A stretch of 64,000 nucleotides of DNA from assembly GCA_937880095.1 (NCBI GenBank), contig CALFLK010000007.1, positions 62,001-126,000 on the forward strand, read 5' to 3'. The position numbers were made by a program, and so were the translations under genes. The stretch comes from an uncultured Faecalibacterium sp. GTDB taxonomy: Bacteria > Bacillota > Clostridia > Oscillospirales > Ruminococcaceae. Numbering within the stretch: the stretch's first letter is position 1; every line of letters begins with the position of its first letter. Below the pieces are notes generated by a model that was given only the letters and a program-made list of their open reading frames with translations, searched no databases and had not been told where the DNA came from. This document shows positions 24,370-32,677 of this stretch, piece after piece.

Positions 24370-24488
24370 TATACCTTTACTTGCATTCTCTGCTTTAGGC
24401 GGGTATAATAGAATCGTTCGTTAGGCATATAACTATTTTATGTCTTGTGCAAAAAATTGCAAGAAAAGAAGCACTAGGAGGAACGTAT

Positions 24489-25409
24489 ATGAATAAGCCG
24501 GTTCTGGTCGTTATGGCCGCAGGCATGGGAAGCCGTTACGGCGGCATGAAACAAATCGATCCGGTGGGCCCCAACGGAGAAGTCATCATTGACTACTCTA
24601 TTTATGATGCACGCCGCGCTGGTTTCGAAACTGTTGTTTTTGTCATCAAGCATGAAATCGAGGACGCATTCAAGGCTGCTATTGGCGACCGTATGTCCAA
24701 GATCATGAATGTAAAATATGCTTTCCAGCAGCTGGACAATCTGCCCGCAGGTTTCACTGTTCCGGAAGGCCGTGAAAAGCCCTGGGGTACCTGCCATGCT
24801 ATCCTGGCTGCAAAGGACGTCATTGACGGACCTTTCGCAGTTATCAATGCAGATGACTACTATGGCCCTGAGGCTTTCAAAGTCATGTACGACTACCTGT
24901 CCACCCACGAGGATGGCACTTTCTACGATTATTGCATGGTCAGCTACCTGCTGAAGAACACCGTTTCTGAGAACGGCAGCGTGGCTCGTGGTGTTTGCGT
25001 ACCCACCGATGACGGCTGTCTGGCAAACGTTACCGAGCGCACCCGCATCGAGACCTTCGAGGATGGCTCCATCCGTTACACCGAAGACGGCGAGAACTGG
25101 GTTACCCTGCCCGGCGACACCCCTGTCAGCATGAACCTGTGGGGCTTCAGCAAGAGCTTCCTGGTTGAGGCTGAGCAGCGTTTCGCAGCATGGCTGGAAA
25201 AGAACGTTCCGCTGAACCCCATGAAGTGCGAGTACTTCCTGCCTCTGGTTGTCAGCGCTCTGATCGACGAGAACAAGGCAAAGGTCAAGGTTCTGCAGAG
25301 CACCGACAAGTGGTACGGCGTTACCTACAAAGAGGACAAGCCCGTTGTTGTTGCTGCTATCCAGCAGAAGATCGAGGACGGCCTGTATCCTGCTAACCTG
25401 TGGGGCTAA
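24489..25409 (+). CDS. sugar-nucleotide nucleotidyltransferase
   Basis: 306 aa from the ATG at 24489 (CTAGGAGGAACGTAT before it). The Rossmann-like NTP-transferase signature VVMAAGMGSRYGGMKQIDPVGPNGEVIIDYSIYDA is at the N-terminus, and VINADDYYG holds the metal-binding Asp. It should activate a sugar phosphate, or a similar headgroup, with NTP. It is not a close GalU or GlmU by its motifs, and the substrate is unknown. It is monocistronic. Confidence 0.85.
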   Translation: MNKPVLVVMAAGMGSRYGGMKQIDPVGPNGEVIIDYSIYDARRAGFETVVFVIKHEIEDAFKAAIGDRMSKIMNVKYAFQQLDNLPAGFTVPEGREKPWGTCHAILAAKDVIDGPFAVINADDYYGPEAFKVMYDYLSTHEDGTFYDYCMVSYLLKNTVSENGSVARGVCVPTDDGCLANVTERTRIETFEDGSIRYTEDGENWVTLPGDTPVSMNLWGFSKSFLVEAEQRFAAWLEKNVPLNPMKCEYFLPLVVSALIDENKAKVKVLQSTDKWYGVTYKEDKPVVVAAIQQKIEDGLYPANLWG

Positions 25410-25439
25410 TTCTGCCACATATCTTTTACTCCTACATAT

Positions 25440-25479
25440 AAAGAAAAGCGGAGATGCTGCGGCATCTCCGCTTTTCTTT
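25440..25479 (+). terminator. terminator of the nucleotidyltransferase gene
   Basis: Perfect 18-bp arms (25440-25457, 25462-25479) with a 4-base TGCG loop, ending in a T-rich run. Confidence 0.92.
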
Positions 25480-25550
25480 TCTCCAAATATCCCTCGCTTA
25501 TCCGAATTCTCTTACTGTGAAAATACAGCCCACTCCCCTGCCCCGGCAGA

Positions 25551-25594
25551 AAATAAAACCTCCGATGCAACCGGTAAAGGCGCATCGGAGGTTT
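25551..25594 (-). terminator. terminator of the MsmX-type ATPase gene
   Basis: 13-bp arms AAACCTCCGATGC / inverse (25556-25568, 25582-25594), followed on the minus strand by GTTTTATTTT. Confidence 0.85.
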
Positions 25595-25645
25595 GTTTAC
25601 AGCCAGAGTAAACCCCAGCTATGATTCAATTCAGAATGCGTTCGA

Positions 25646-26764
25646 TTAGTTCAGGATGGTCAGCTCGGTCTCAGGATCGAACAGGTGAATCTTGTTCTTG
25701 TCGAATGCAACGGTGACGTTGTCGCCGCTCTTTGCAGTAGAAGTGGGAGCAACGCGTGCGGTCATCTTCTTGCCCTGATACTCCAGGTACAGGTAGATCT
25801 CAGCGCCCATCATTTCGGAAACATCAACCGTAGCGCTCAGGCGGCAGTCGCTGTGCTTCTCCATGAATTCGGGCTCATCGTCGATATCCTCAGGACGGAT
25901 ACCCATCTGGACAACCTTGCCAACGTAAGCGTCCAGCTTGCCGTCTGCGGTCTTTTCCTTAGGCAGAGGAATCAGGTCGCTCTCGGTCAGCTGTACATAG
26001 TACTGATCGTCCTTCTTGACCAGAGTGCCGTCCAGGAAGTTCATCTGGGGGCTGCCGATGAAGCCTGCAACGAACATATTGCAGGGGAAGTCGTACAGGT
26101 TCTGAGGAGTATCAACCTGCTGCACGATACCGTCCTTCATAACAACGATACGGTCGCCCATGGTCATAGCTTCGGTCTGGTCATGGGTAACGTAGATGAA
26201 GGTAGTAGCCAGCTTCTTGTGCAGCTTGATGATCTCGGTACGCATGCTGGTACGCAGCTTAGCATCCAGGTTGGACAGGGGCTCGTCCAGCAGGAAGACG
26301 GCCGGGTTACGGACCATAGCACGGCCCAAGGCAACACGCTGACGCTGGCCGCCGGACAGAGCCTTGGGCTTGCGGTCCAGCAGGTGCTCGATCTCCAGGA
26401 TCTTAGCAGCCTCGTGCACGCGCTTGTCGATCTCGTCCTTCGGGGTCTTGCGCAGCTCCAGGCCGAAAGCGATGTTCTTGTAAACGGTCATATGGGGGTA
26501 CAGAGCGTAGCTCTGGAACACCATTGCGATATCACGATCCTTGGGAGGAACGTCGTTGATCAGACGGCCGCCAATGTACATCTCGCCCTTGGAGATTTCC
26601 TCCAGACCAGCGATCATACGCAGCGTGGTGGACTTACCACAGCCGGAAGGACCGACGAAGATGATGAATTCCTTGTCCTCGATTTCCAGGTTGAAATCGG
26701 TAACAGAAGGAGCGGTTGCACCGGGATAAATCTTGTAGATGTGACGGCAGCTGATAGAAGCCAT
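25646..26764 (-). CDS. msmX: multi-sugar ABC importer ATPase (UgpC/MsmX family)
   Basis: 372 aa from the ATG at 26764 (AGTGGAGGATATACTT before it). Walker A GPSGCGKSTT, Q-loop VFQSYALYPHMTV, signature LSGGQRQRVALGRA, Walker B VFLLDEPLSNLD, H-loop YVTHDQTEA and a C-terminal TOBE/regulatory domain (about 240-372). In Bacillota such orphan ATPases energise several carbohydrate ABC importers encoded elsewhere. No permease is adjacent, which fits that shared role. It is divergent from an AraC-type regulator. Confidence 0.92.
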   Translation of the reverse strand: MASISCRHIYKIYPGATAPSVTDFNLEIEDKEFIIFVGPSGCGKSTTLRMIAGLEEISKGEMYIGGRLINDVPPKDRDIAMVFQSYALYPHMTVYKNIAFGLELRKTPKDEIDKRVHEAAKILEIEHLLDRKPKALSGGQRQRVALGRAMVRNPAVFLLDEPLSNLDAKLRTSMRTEIIKLHKKLATTFIYVTHDQTEAMTMGDRIVVMKDGIVQQVDTPQNLYDFPCNMFVAGFIGSPQMNFLDGTLVKKDDQYYVQLTESDLIPLPKEKTADGKLDAYVGKVVQMGIRPEDIDDEPEFMEKHSDCRLSATVDVSEMMGAEIYLYLEYQGKKMTARVAPTSTAKSGDNVTVAFDKNKIHLFDPETELTILN

Positions 26765-26793
26765 AAGTATATCCTCCACTTTATGTTTTTCGC

Positions 26794-26832
26794 ACCTTGA
26801 CGGTGTGTTTTCTTGCTGGTACTATAATAACA
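26794..26832 (+). promoter_or_regulatory. possible promoter of the AraC-type gene
   Basis: TTGACG and TATAAT on the plus strand in the divergent msmX/araC-like gap. The spacer is about 20 bases, so it would need an activator or is not a true pair. Confidence 0.35.
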
Positions 26833-26882
26833 GATAATATCCTGATATTAAATAGCATTTTATTGATAGGAGCTGTTATTTT

Positions 26883-27680
26883 TTGCTATATGACGGAACC
26901 ACTGCGCTGCGCCTGACAAACAGCGTGGATCAAACGCTGTCTGCGCAGGAAACGATTCACTTTTCCAGCGACGGATTATGGATCATTTTGCTTTCCAGCG
27001 GCGAGGGAACTTTTGCGGATAATCCCCCGCAAAAGGCAAGTGCCGGTATGCTCGCCTTATGTCGCGATACAGTTACATTTACTGCCGATCAAAGCTGTCA
27101 CCTTCTGGCTGGTCGCTTTGAAGGACGGATTGCATCCGATTTTATTTCTGGGCTTCCTTTTGATTTATATCTGGCAAAGGGCGAAAGCTGCCCCCACGCC
27201 GCACAATTATTAGATAACTTGCTGCGCAACAGCAATTCCTTGGAACAGACGCAAATTGGCTTTGCACTGCTTTGCGAACTGGGTAATGCCGACACCGCAG
27301 CACCTGCACTGCCGCCACTTGTGGCAGAAGCCGTGGAAGATATTCACGCACACTATGCAGAGCTGTATGGTGTAGAAGAACTGAGTGAACGGTTGGGTGT
27401 TTCCAAGAGTCATCTAGTGCGTGCCTTTCATCAGGCGATGGGGATTTCTCCGGGCAAGTATCTGACCGAAATCCGCATCCATGCTGCCAAACAGCTTTTA
27501 CTGCATCGGGAATACAGTCTGGAAGTCATCGCCAGCCTGTGCGGTTTTTCCGGCGGCAACTATCTATGCCGTGTTTTTAAGAAAGAAGTTGGTATCTCCC
27601 CTGCCGCTTGGCGTTCCAATGCACTGTCCCGCAGCACGTTCATGCCGCACTCGGAAGCCGAACAAAGTTTGTATATCTAA
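26883..27680 (+). CDS. AraC-family transcriptional regulator
   Basis: 265 aa. TTG start with AGGAG about 12 bases upstream; no better start exists in frame. The N-terminal 150 residues form a cupin-like sensor domain. The C-terminal pair of helix-turn-helices is clear: LSERLGVSKSHLVRAFHQAMGISPGKYLTEIRI and VIASLCGFSGGNYLCRVFKKEVGISPAAWR. It probably responds to a sugar, and the divergent MsmX-type gene is a possible target; this is inference. Confidence 0.85.
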   Translation: MLYDGTTALRLTNSVDQTLSAQETIHFSSDGLWIILLSSGEGTFADNPPQKASAGMLALCRDTVTFTADQSCHLLAGRFEGRIASDFISGLPFDLYLAKGESCPHAAQLLDNLLRNSNSLEQTQIGFALLCELGNADTAAPALPPLVAEAVEDIHAHYAELYGVEELSERLGVSKSHLVRAFHQAMGISPGKYLTEIRIHAAKQLLLHREYSLEVIASLCGFSGGNYLCRVFKKEVGISPAAWRSNALSRSTFMPHSEAEQSLYI

Positions 27681-27763
27681 AAATTAACATTATTGCGTTT
27701 TTCTCTTTGGCGCGGTATACTAAGCAGTACATCTTATTCACCGAAAGAATCGAGGAAGGTTAT

Positions 27764-27934
27764 ATGTCTTTGAATAGTATCTTGGTCGTTTTGGCAATGA
27801 TTGGCTTGTTTATCCTGGCGATCGTCTGGATTTCCAAGCAGGGCGGCTGGCAGAGTGGCGGCTGCAATGGCAACTGCGGCAGCTGCATGAGCGGTTGCTC
27901 CAGCCATCCGAAACAGGATAAAACGGAAGAATAA
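27764..27934 (+). CDS. FeoB-associated Cys-rich membrane protein
   Basis: 56 aa from the ATG at 27764 (CGAGGAAGGTTAT before it). One N-terminal membrane helix (SILVVLAMIGLFILAIVWI) is followed by a cysteine cluster, GGCNGNCGSCMSGCSSH. This is the plan of the small proteins usually encoded after feoB in Fe(II) uptake operons. No feoA or feoB is in the window. Confidence 0.7.
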   Translation: MSLNSILVVLAMIGLFILAIVWISKQGGWQSGGCNGNCGSCMSGCSSHPKQDKTEE

Positions 27935-27953
27935 TTTCCCACGATTGGAATAG

Positions 27954-27990
27954 AAAGCTCCACAGCGATAATTTGCCGTGGAGCTTTTTT
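27954..27990 (+). terminator. terminator after the Cys-rich protein
   Basis: 10-bp arms AAAGCTCCAC / GTGGAGCTTT (27954-27963, 27978-27987) followed by a T-run. Confidence 0.88.
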
Positions 27991-28018
27991 CAGAAAACAA
28001 ACAGAAAGGTATCCCTCT

Positions 28019-28501
28019 ATGCACATTCGAACTGCTGTTCCCACTGATTTGCCTACCCTGCTGGATATTTACGAAACCGCACGCCAGTTCATGGTCGAAA
28101 ATGGAAACCCTACCCAATGGCCGGCAGGTTTCATCAACTCAACTGTTCTGTCCGAGGATATTGTGCAGCGTACGCTGTATGTCTGCGAGGACGAAAACGG
28201 TATTCAGGGCGTTTTCATGTTTGCTGACGGACCAGATCCCACCTATGCAGTAATTGAAAATGGCAGCTGGCTGTCCGACGCACCCTATTCTGTCATTCAT
28301 CGTGTTGCCTCCGCCGGGAACGTAAAGGGTCTGCTGGCGCAGATGATTGCTTGGGCTTCGGAGCGTGCAGAGGTGCTGCGCATTGACACCCACGCCAACA
28401 ACTATCCCATGCAGCATCTTTTGTCAAAGTTGGGCTTCACCCGCTGCGGCACCATTTTTGCAGAGGATGGTACGCCCCGCATCGCCTATCAAAAAGGCTA
28501 A
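28019..28501 (+). CDS. GNAT-family N-acetyltransferase
   Basis: 160 aa. The start HIRTAVPTDLPTLLDIYETARQFM and the later segments VKGLLAQMIAWASE, LRIDTHANNYPMQHLLSKLGFTRCGTIF follow the GNAT fold, with the acetyl-CoA helix replaced by a less typical VKGLL loop. The acceptor is unknown. It stands alone between two terminators. Confidence 0.8.
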   Translation: MHIRTAVPTDLPTLLDIYETARQFMVENGNPTQWPAGFINSTVLSEDIVQRTLYVCEDENGIQGVFMFADGPDPTYAVIENGSWLSDAPYSVIHRVASAGNVKGLLAQMIAWASERAEVLRIDTHANNYPMQHLLSKLGFTRCGTIFAEDGTPRIAYQKG

Positions 28502-28537
28502 GTACAGAAATCACTGAATTCGCATTTATATATAAGT

Positions 28538-28576
28538 AAAAGCCGAGCCGATGAAAAATCCATCAGCTCGGCTTTT
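28538..28576 (+). terminator. terminator of the GNAT gene
   Basis: 11-bp arms AAAAGCCGAGC / GCTCGGCTTTT with further pairing inside; it may also serve the convergent minus-strand operon. Confidence 0.85.
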
Positions 28577-28607
28577 TATTCATTGTATCTGGTTTTTAGC
28601 CCAATTC

Positions 28608-29561
28608 TTAGCCCAATTCAGAATAACCGTCCTGCATTTCATCCATGGCAGTCTGGTAACCCAGTTGTTTTCCTTCTTCAAAGGCTCGCTTCAATGCTTC
28701 TGCATCCACCAGCAGACCACTTTCTTTCATTTCATTATACACTTCTTCGCTTCTGGAGGTATACGACATATCCTGATCCAACAGATACATTCTATGATCT
28801 ACCAACTTGAGAAGCTGTTCTCCCGTTACATCTGCTAAAGCATATGCGCTATCTGTAGTAAATTCGTATTCATCCTGCTCACTGTGCGCAAAGATGGATA
28901 CATCCGAAATATCTTCCTTTGCCAGTATCTGCAAAATTTCGGCCGCAGCTGCGCTAAACTGCTCTTTGCTTTCAAACTGATCCGACAACTGTACATCCGC
29001 ATTCCATTCTATGTTGCTTTCCGGTCCATAAGAATTTGCGATTGCATAGACATGCAAGTGTCTTACAGAAGTAGGATCAATCTGTGCATAAATCTCACGC
29101 TCTTTCTGGGACTCCTCTCTCACTACTGCTGCGCGTTCCTCAGGATTAAAGACTTTCCATACTTCGGGCAGCAGAGAGAAACACACCGAGCCTCCAATCA
29201 GGAACAGGCACAGGATTACCATGCCAAAGCCAACCTTGACCTGACGATCTCCATGACGAATGGAAGATACCAGAATCTCCAAACCCAGCGCGACCAAAAT
29301 CAGCGGCGCAAACTTAGCCAGTTTAGTCAAGTCCATGCTGGGCATGAACAGCCCCGCTGTAATCAGCACACCCACTATAATCAAAGCGATGCCCAATGTA
29401 ATACGCCCTGCATATTGAATTTTTCGTTCTTTCATGCGTGACGATTTTTTTGCAGGTGTTTCCACAGCAGGCTGCTGGCTGTTTGCTGCGCTTTCGCTTG
29501 CATCACAATCCTGCGGCATCGTGGATTCCATCTGTTCCAAATCCTTATCGTTCTGTTCCAT
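28608..29561 (-). CDS. unknown membrane protein of the ECF-sigma operon
   Basis: 317 aa from the ATG at 29561; the upstream 26 codons lack a ribosome site and overlap the preceding gene. An acidic N-terminal tail (about 1-50) precedes three hydrophobic segments (ITLGIALIIVGVLITAGLF, FAPLILVALGLEILV, GMVILCLFLIGGSVCFSLL) and an extracytoplasmic C-terminal domain of about 190 residues. I recognise no family. It is the last gene of a four-gene operon starting with an ECF sigma factor, so it may be a regulated output or a sensor for it. Confidence 0.65.
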   Translation of the reverse strand: MEQNDKDLEQMESTMPQDCDASESAANSQQPAVETPAKKSSRMKERKIQYAGRITLGIALIIVGVLITAGLFMPSMDLTKLAKFAPLILVALGLEILVSSIRHGDRQVKVGFGMVILCLFLIGGSVCFSLLPEVWKVFNPEERAAVVREESQKEREIYAQIDPTSVRHLHVYAIANSYGPESNIEWNADVQLSDQFESKEQFSAAAAEILQILAKEDISDVSIFAHSEQDEYEFTTDSAYALADVTGEQLLKLVDHRMYLLDQDMSYTSRSEEVYNEMKESGLLVDAEALKRAFEEGKQLGYQTAMDEMQDGYSELG

Positions 29562-30120
29562 CGTGATTTTCTCCCTTATATTCCACAAACTCGTCTTCCT
29601 TCTTACCGCCGCGCACCAGCCACAAGCCAACCGCAACAAATGCTACACCAATCGCCAGACCAGGAACCGAATAAATGATATTACTCAGCGCATTGCTGAT
29701 TGCGCTTCGCAGTGGACTGTTATATCCAATCAGTGTGACCAATCCATACAGAATCGGCTCAATAAAAGATTTGTACAGACCGCACCCGCCCAACAGAACA
29801 AATCCCCAGCCCATCAGCTGATTCTTTTCTGTAAACAGCTTTTTGAAGTCCTCGTCCATCAGGTTCAGATGCACCAGATAGTCATCCTCCGGCTGATTTC
29901 CATCCAGAATCATACCGCGCAGATTCAGCGAATCAAAGAAACTATACATATATGCCACTGCCGACAGTGCGGTAAGCACCGGCATAAAAGCCGCGCCTAC
30001 CATAATCGGAATCACGAACAACAGTACCAGCGACAAACCGCGTTTCATATAGCCCTGGTACATTTGACCTGCACCGGGAATGAGTGAAAAGAATAAAGTA
30101 CAAAGTTTATTCCGTTTCAT
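29545..30120 (-). CDS. unknown membrane protein of the ECF-sigma operon
   Basis: 191 aa with about five hydrophobic segments. It starts MKRNKLCTLFFSLIPGAGQMYQGYMKRGLSL, a pattern seen in TM2-like and other small membrane proteins whose N-terminus contains PGAGQMY, without giving a function. It overlaps the anti-sigma gene by 4 bases (ATGA) and the following membrane gene by 17. Confidence 0.7.
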   Translation of the reverse strand: MKRNKLCTLFFSLIPGAGQMYQGYMKRGLSLVLLFVIPIMVGAAFMPVLTALSAVAYMYSFFDSLNLRGMILDGNQPEDDYLVHLNLMDEDFKKLFTEKNQLMGWGFVLLGGCGLYKSFIEPILYGLVTLIGYNSPLRSAISNALSNIIYSVPGLAIGVAFVAVGLWLVRGGKKEDEFVEYKGENHDGTER

Positions 30121-30671
30121 AATGATTGATCCTCCAATATTTCATGATTTGTTTGGGTCTTATCGATACGTTTTTGTGCCGGGGCACGAAATGCGGGAGC
30201 GGCTGCATCCTGTACACGCATAGACCAGTCATCTACCGCCTTGCGAATCATATCGCTCAGGCTGTTGCGTTCTGCAACCGGTTCCATCTCCTGCATTGCA
30301 ATATTCTGCTGGTGATTTTTCTGCCAAAGCGCTTCTGGGCTTTTGACAAATGCTTTGCCTACCATATGAAAAGCACCGGTATACCACAGAACGCTGCCGA
30401 TTGCTACAGCAGCTGCTGCGGTCGCATACCGCCGGGCAGCTGTATTGACCTGACGCTTGTGTACTTGACGCATTACAGGCAGCGTTTGATTTGTTTCTGG
30501 TTCTTCCAGCACGTCTGCCGTTAAGAGTGCTGTATAGCGGTCTAAGCAGGCATCACAAAAACTAAGATGTTCGCCAACTTCCAGCCGAGCCATTTCATCC
30601 AAACTTCCGTCCACAAGCCCTTGCAAGGCTTCATCGGTCAAATGCCCATCTGGGAAAAATAAATCTTTCAT
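30117..30671 (-). CDS. zinc-finger anti-sigma factor
   Basis: 184 aa. The N-terminal ZAS-type motif VGEHLSFCDACLDRY (H-x3-C-x2-C) is followed by one membrane helix (about 83-100, ATAAAAAVAIGSVLWY) and an extracytoplasmic tail. It should hold the upstream sigma factor at the membrane until a signal or proteolysis frees it. Its start overlaps the sigma stop by 4 bases. Confidence 0.85.
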   Translation of the reverse strand: MKDLFFPDGHLTDEALQGLVDGSLDEMARLEVGEHLSFCDACLDRYTALLTADVLEEPETNQTLPVMRQVHKRQVNTAARRYATAAAAVAIGSVLWYTGAFHMVGKAFVKSPEALWQKNHQQNIAMQEMEPVAERNSLSDMIRKAVDDWSMRVQDAAAPAFRAPAQKRIDKTQTNHEILEDQSL

Positions 30672-31192
30672 GGTACAGCGCTCCTTTCTTTGATTTTCTG
30701 CTGCAATAGCTTTCTTGCACGCATTAGCTGTGTATGCACTGTTTTTCGTGGTCTGTGTAATGCTGCAGCGATTTCTTCCACTGTGCGATCTTGTAGGAAA
30801 TACATTTGCGATACCAGCAAATACGGTTCTTTCAGCTGGTCTACCATTTCCCGAATCGCCTCAGCTTCATTTTCTGTTTCCAATAGTTCCTCCGGTCCCG
30901 GCGGAGAAGCCGAACCCGGTAATGGGGTTTCCGGCATTCCCTCGTCACCCGGTGTATCCACATGACGATTCCATGCGCTCCGCAGGTAATCTGTTGCTTT
31001 GTTGGCTGCAATACGTGCCAGCCATGGCTTATATTTTTCCGGCGGACAGGAATCCATATGTGTAAAGGCCGCCAAAAAGGTTTCCTGTGTAAGATCCTCA
31101 GCTAATTGATGGTCCCGCACCAGCTGAAAGCAGACAGTATATACTAGCCTTTGATATTGATCTACGATTTTTGCAAATTGAGCGTTTGTCAC
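30668..31192 (-). CDS. ECF-type RNA polymerase sigma factor
   Basis: 174 aa. Region 2 (DQYQRLVYTVCFQLVRDHQLAEDLTQETFLAAF...KPWLARIAANKATDYLRS) and region 4 (LLVSQMYFLQDRTVEEIAAALHRPRKTVHTQLMRARKLLQQKI) are joined by a Pro/Gly-rich linker. GTG start at 31192 with AAAGGAGGG about 10 bases upstream. Together with the anti-sigma and two membrane proteins it forms an envelope-response operon joined by ATGA overlaps. Confidence 0.93.
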   Translation of the reverse strand: MTNAQFAKIVDQYQRLVYTVCFQLVRDHQLAEDLTQETFLAAFTHMDSCPPEKYKPWLARIAANKATDYLRSAWNRHVDTPGDEGMPETPLPGSASPPGPEELLETENEAEAIREMVDQLKEPYLLVSQMYFLQDRTVEEIAAALHRPRKTVHTQLMRARKLLQQKIKERSAVP

Positions 31193-31412
31193 ACTGCTGC
31201 TTCCCTCCTTTCTGTGTCCTTCTGTACACTAAAACGATGCCGCTGCTTTGATTTCTTCAGGTTTTCCAAAAAACTTTTACGAGAAAAATCTCCCCCTAGC
31301 CTCTTATCGCAACCACATTCAAAAAAATAGAAACGTTTTTTCGTCATTTTTCGCACTTAACGCACTCTATTGCGGCAATTCATTGCATAAAACAGAGCCC
31401 AACTTTGTCGTA

Positions 31413-31441
31413 TTGCCTACTATTCTGCGTTATGGTAAAAT
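31413..31441 (+). promoter_or_regulatory. promoter before 31481 gene
   Basis: TTGCCT (31413-31418), 17 bases, TAAAAT (31436-31441), 40 bases before the start codon. The rest of the gap from 31193 shows no gene. Confidence 0.65.
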
Positions 31442-31480
31442 ATATTTATTCAATTCGCCGTAACCGTAAGGAGGGATTCT

Positions 31481-32458
31481 ATGAATAAGAAGATTTTGCA
31501 GAACTACAACGCGTTGGCACAAAACTTAGGTCTGAAGTTTGATGCAGAAGGCGGCGCAATTTACGGACAGCGCGGAACGTATGATGTCGCCATCTACCCG
31601 CAAAATGCAAACTATCCGTATATGCTCACTGTAGCAGTCTCTGCACAGCGACAAGGTGGACCGCTTTCAAAAGATACTTGCAAAAACTTTAAGCGGGAAA
31701 ACAAGCCGGTTTCAGCTCTTGTGCAAAATGGCTCGATTCTTACTATGTCTTTGAAGAACTACACAAAACAGGAAGTTCTGATGGACAATCTGAATCAATC
31801 TCTGAATGCCTTCGTCAACTTCTTGCGGTCAGAAGGTTTCCAAAACTGCTGCCAATCCTGCGGTAGCGAAAATCCGTCTATTTATTATGTTTCCGGAAGC
31901 TATCTGTATTTGTGTCCGAACTGTTTCGCCAAGCTCCAGAATGATACCGCTATGGCATCCGCGCAAAAGCGCAATCGGACGGAAAATGTACTGGGCGGCA
32001 TCGTAGGTGCATTACTTGGCTCTCTGCTGGGTGTAGCATCCATCGTTATTTTCAGTCAGCTGGGTTACGTTGCAGTCGTAAGCGGTATCATCATGGCAAT
32101 TTGCACCTTGAAAGGGTATGAGCTGCTGGGTGGTAAGTTAACAACAAAGGGTATTGTCATCAGCATCGTGATGATGCTTGTAATGACACTGTTCGGAGAT
32201 CGGCTGGACTGGACAATCGTCATTGCCCAACAAGTAGAAATCGATTTGCTTACTGCATTCCGCGTTTTCCCTGCACTGCTGCAAGAGGGAATCATCGAGA
32301 TGGGTGTTTATGTTGGCAATCTGATTATCCAGTATCTGTTTGTTGTGCTGGGTGCTGTTCCTACCATTCTCAATACCTTAAAGAACAACAAAATTCAAAA
32401 TCGTGTCTACCGTCTGGATGGTGCTATGCCTAACTCCACCAGCGAATCCTTTGATTAA
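31481..32458 (+). CDS. membrane protein with zinc-ribbon motif, unknown
   Basis: 325 aa, ATG behind CGTAAGGAGGGATTCT. A soluble N-terminal domain (about 1-115) is followed by a zinc-ribbon CQSCGSENPSIYYVSGSYLYLCPNCFAKLQ (about 123-152) and four hydrophobic segments (170-300). I recognise no family. The C-x2-C ... C-x2-C spacing suggests a structural zinc site. It stands alone with its own promoter and terminator. Confidence 0.7.
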   Translation: MNKKILQNYNALAQNLGLKFDAEGGAIYGQRGTYDVAIYPQNANYPYMLTVAVSAQRQGGPLSKDTCKNFKRENKPVSALVQNGSILTMSLKNYTKQEVLMDNLNQSLNAFVNFLRSEGFQNCCQSCGSENPSIYYVSGSYLYLCPNCFAKLQNDTAMASAQKRNRTENVLGGIVGALLGSLLGVASIVIFSQLGYVAVVSGIIMAICTLKGYELLGGKLTTKGIVISIVMMLVMTLFGDRLDWTIVIAQQVEIDLLTAFRVFPALLQEGIIEMGVYVGNLIIQYLFVVLGAVPTILNTLKNNKIQNRVYRLDGAMPNSTSESFD

Positions 32459-32493
32459 GTTGCAGCTTTTCCTACCTATAAATATAGATCTAT

Positions 32494-32532
32494 GGCGGAC
32501 ATTCTTTCTGAAAAGGTGGAATGTCCGCCTTT
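32494..32532 (+). terminator. terminator of the zinc-ribbon membrane protein gene
   Basis: 11-bp arms GGCGGACATTC / GAATGTCCGCC (32494-32504, 32519-32529) followed by TTTC. Confidence 0.8.
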
Positions 32533-32562
32533 CTATAATGATATAACAGACTTTCTCTGCAA

Positions 32563-32601
32563 AAGAAAGGGTGCAGCCTGAAAATGGCTGCACCCTTTCT
32601 T
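32563..32601. terminator. strong hairpin between convergent genes
   Basis: Perfect 16-bp arms AAGAAAGGGTGCAGCC / inverse with a 7-base loop, 77 bases after the pheT stop. It lacks a long U-tract, but is the best candidate to end the pheST transcript. Confidence 0.6.
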
Positions 32602-32677
32602 CATCTATAACTTATCTATAACGGATTGATATGGAGCTTATATTCCCTTCAGCCGTCACTTTTTCTGAATGAGCGAA

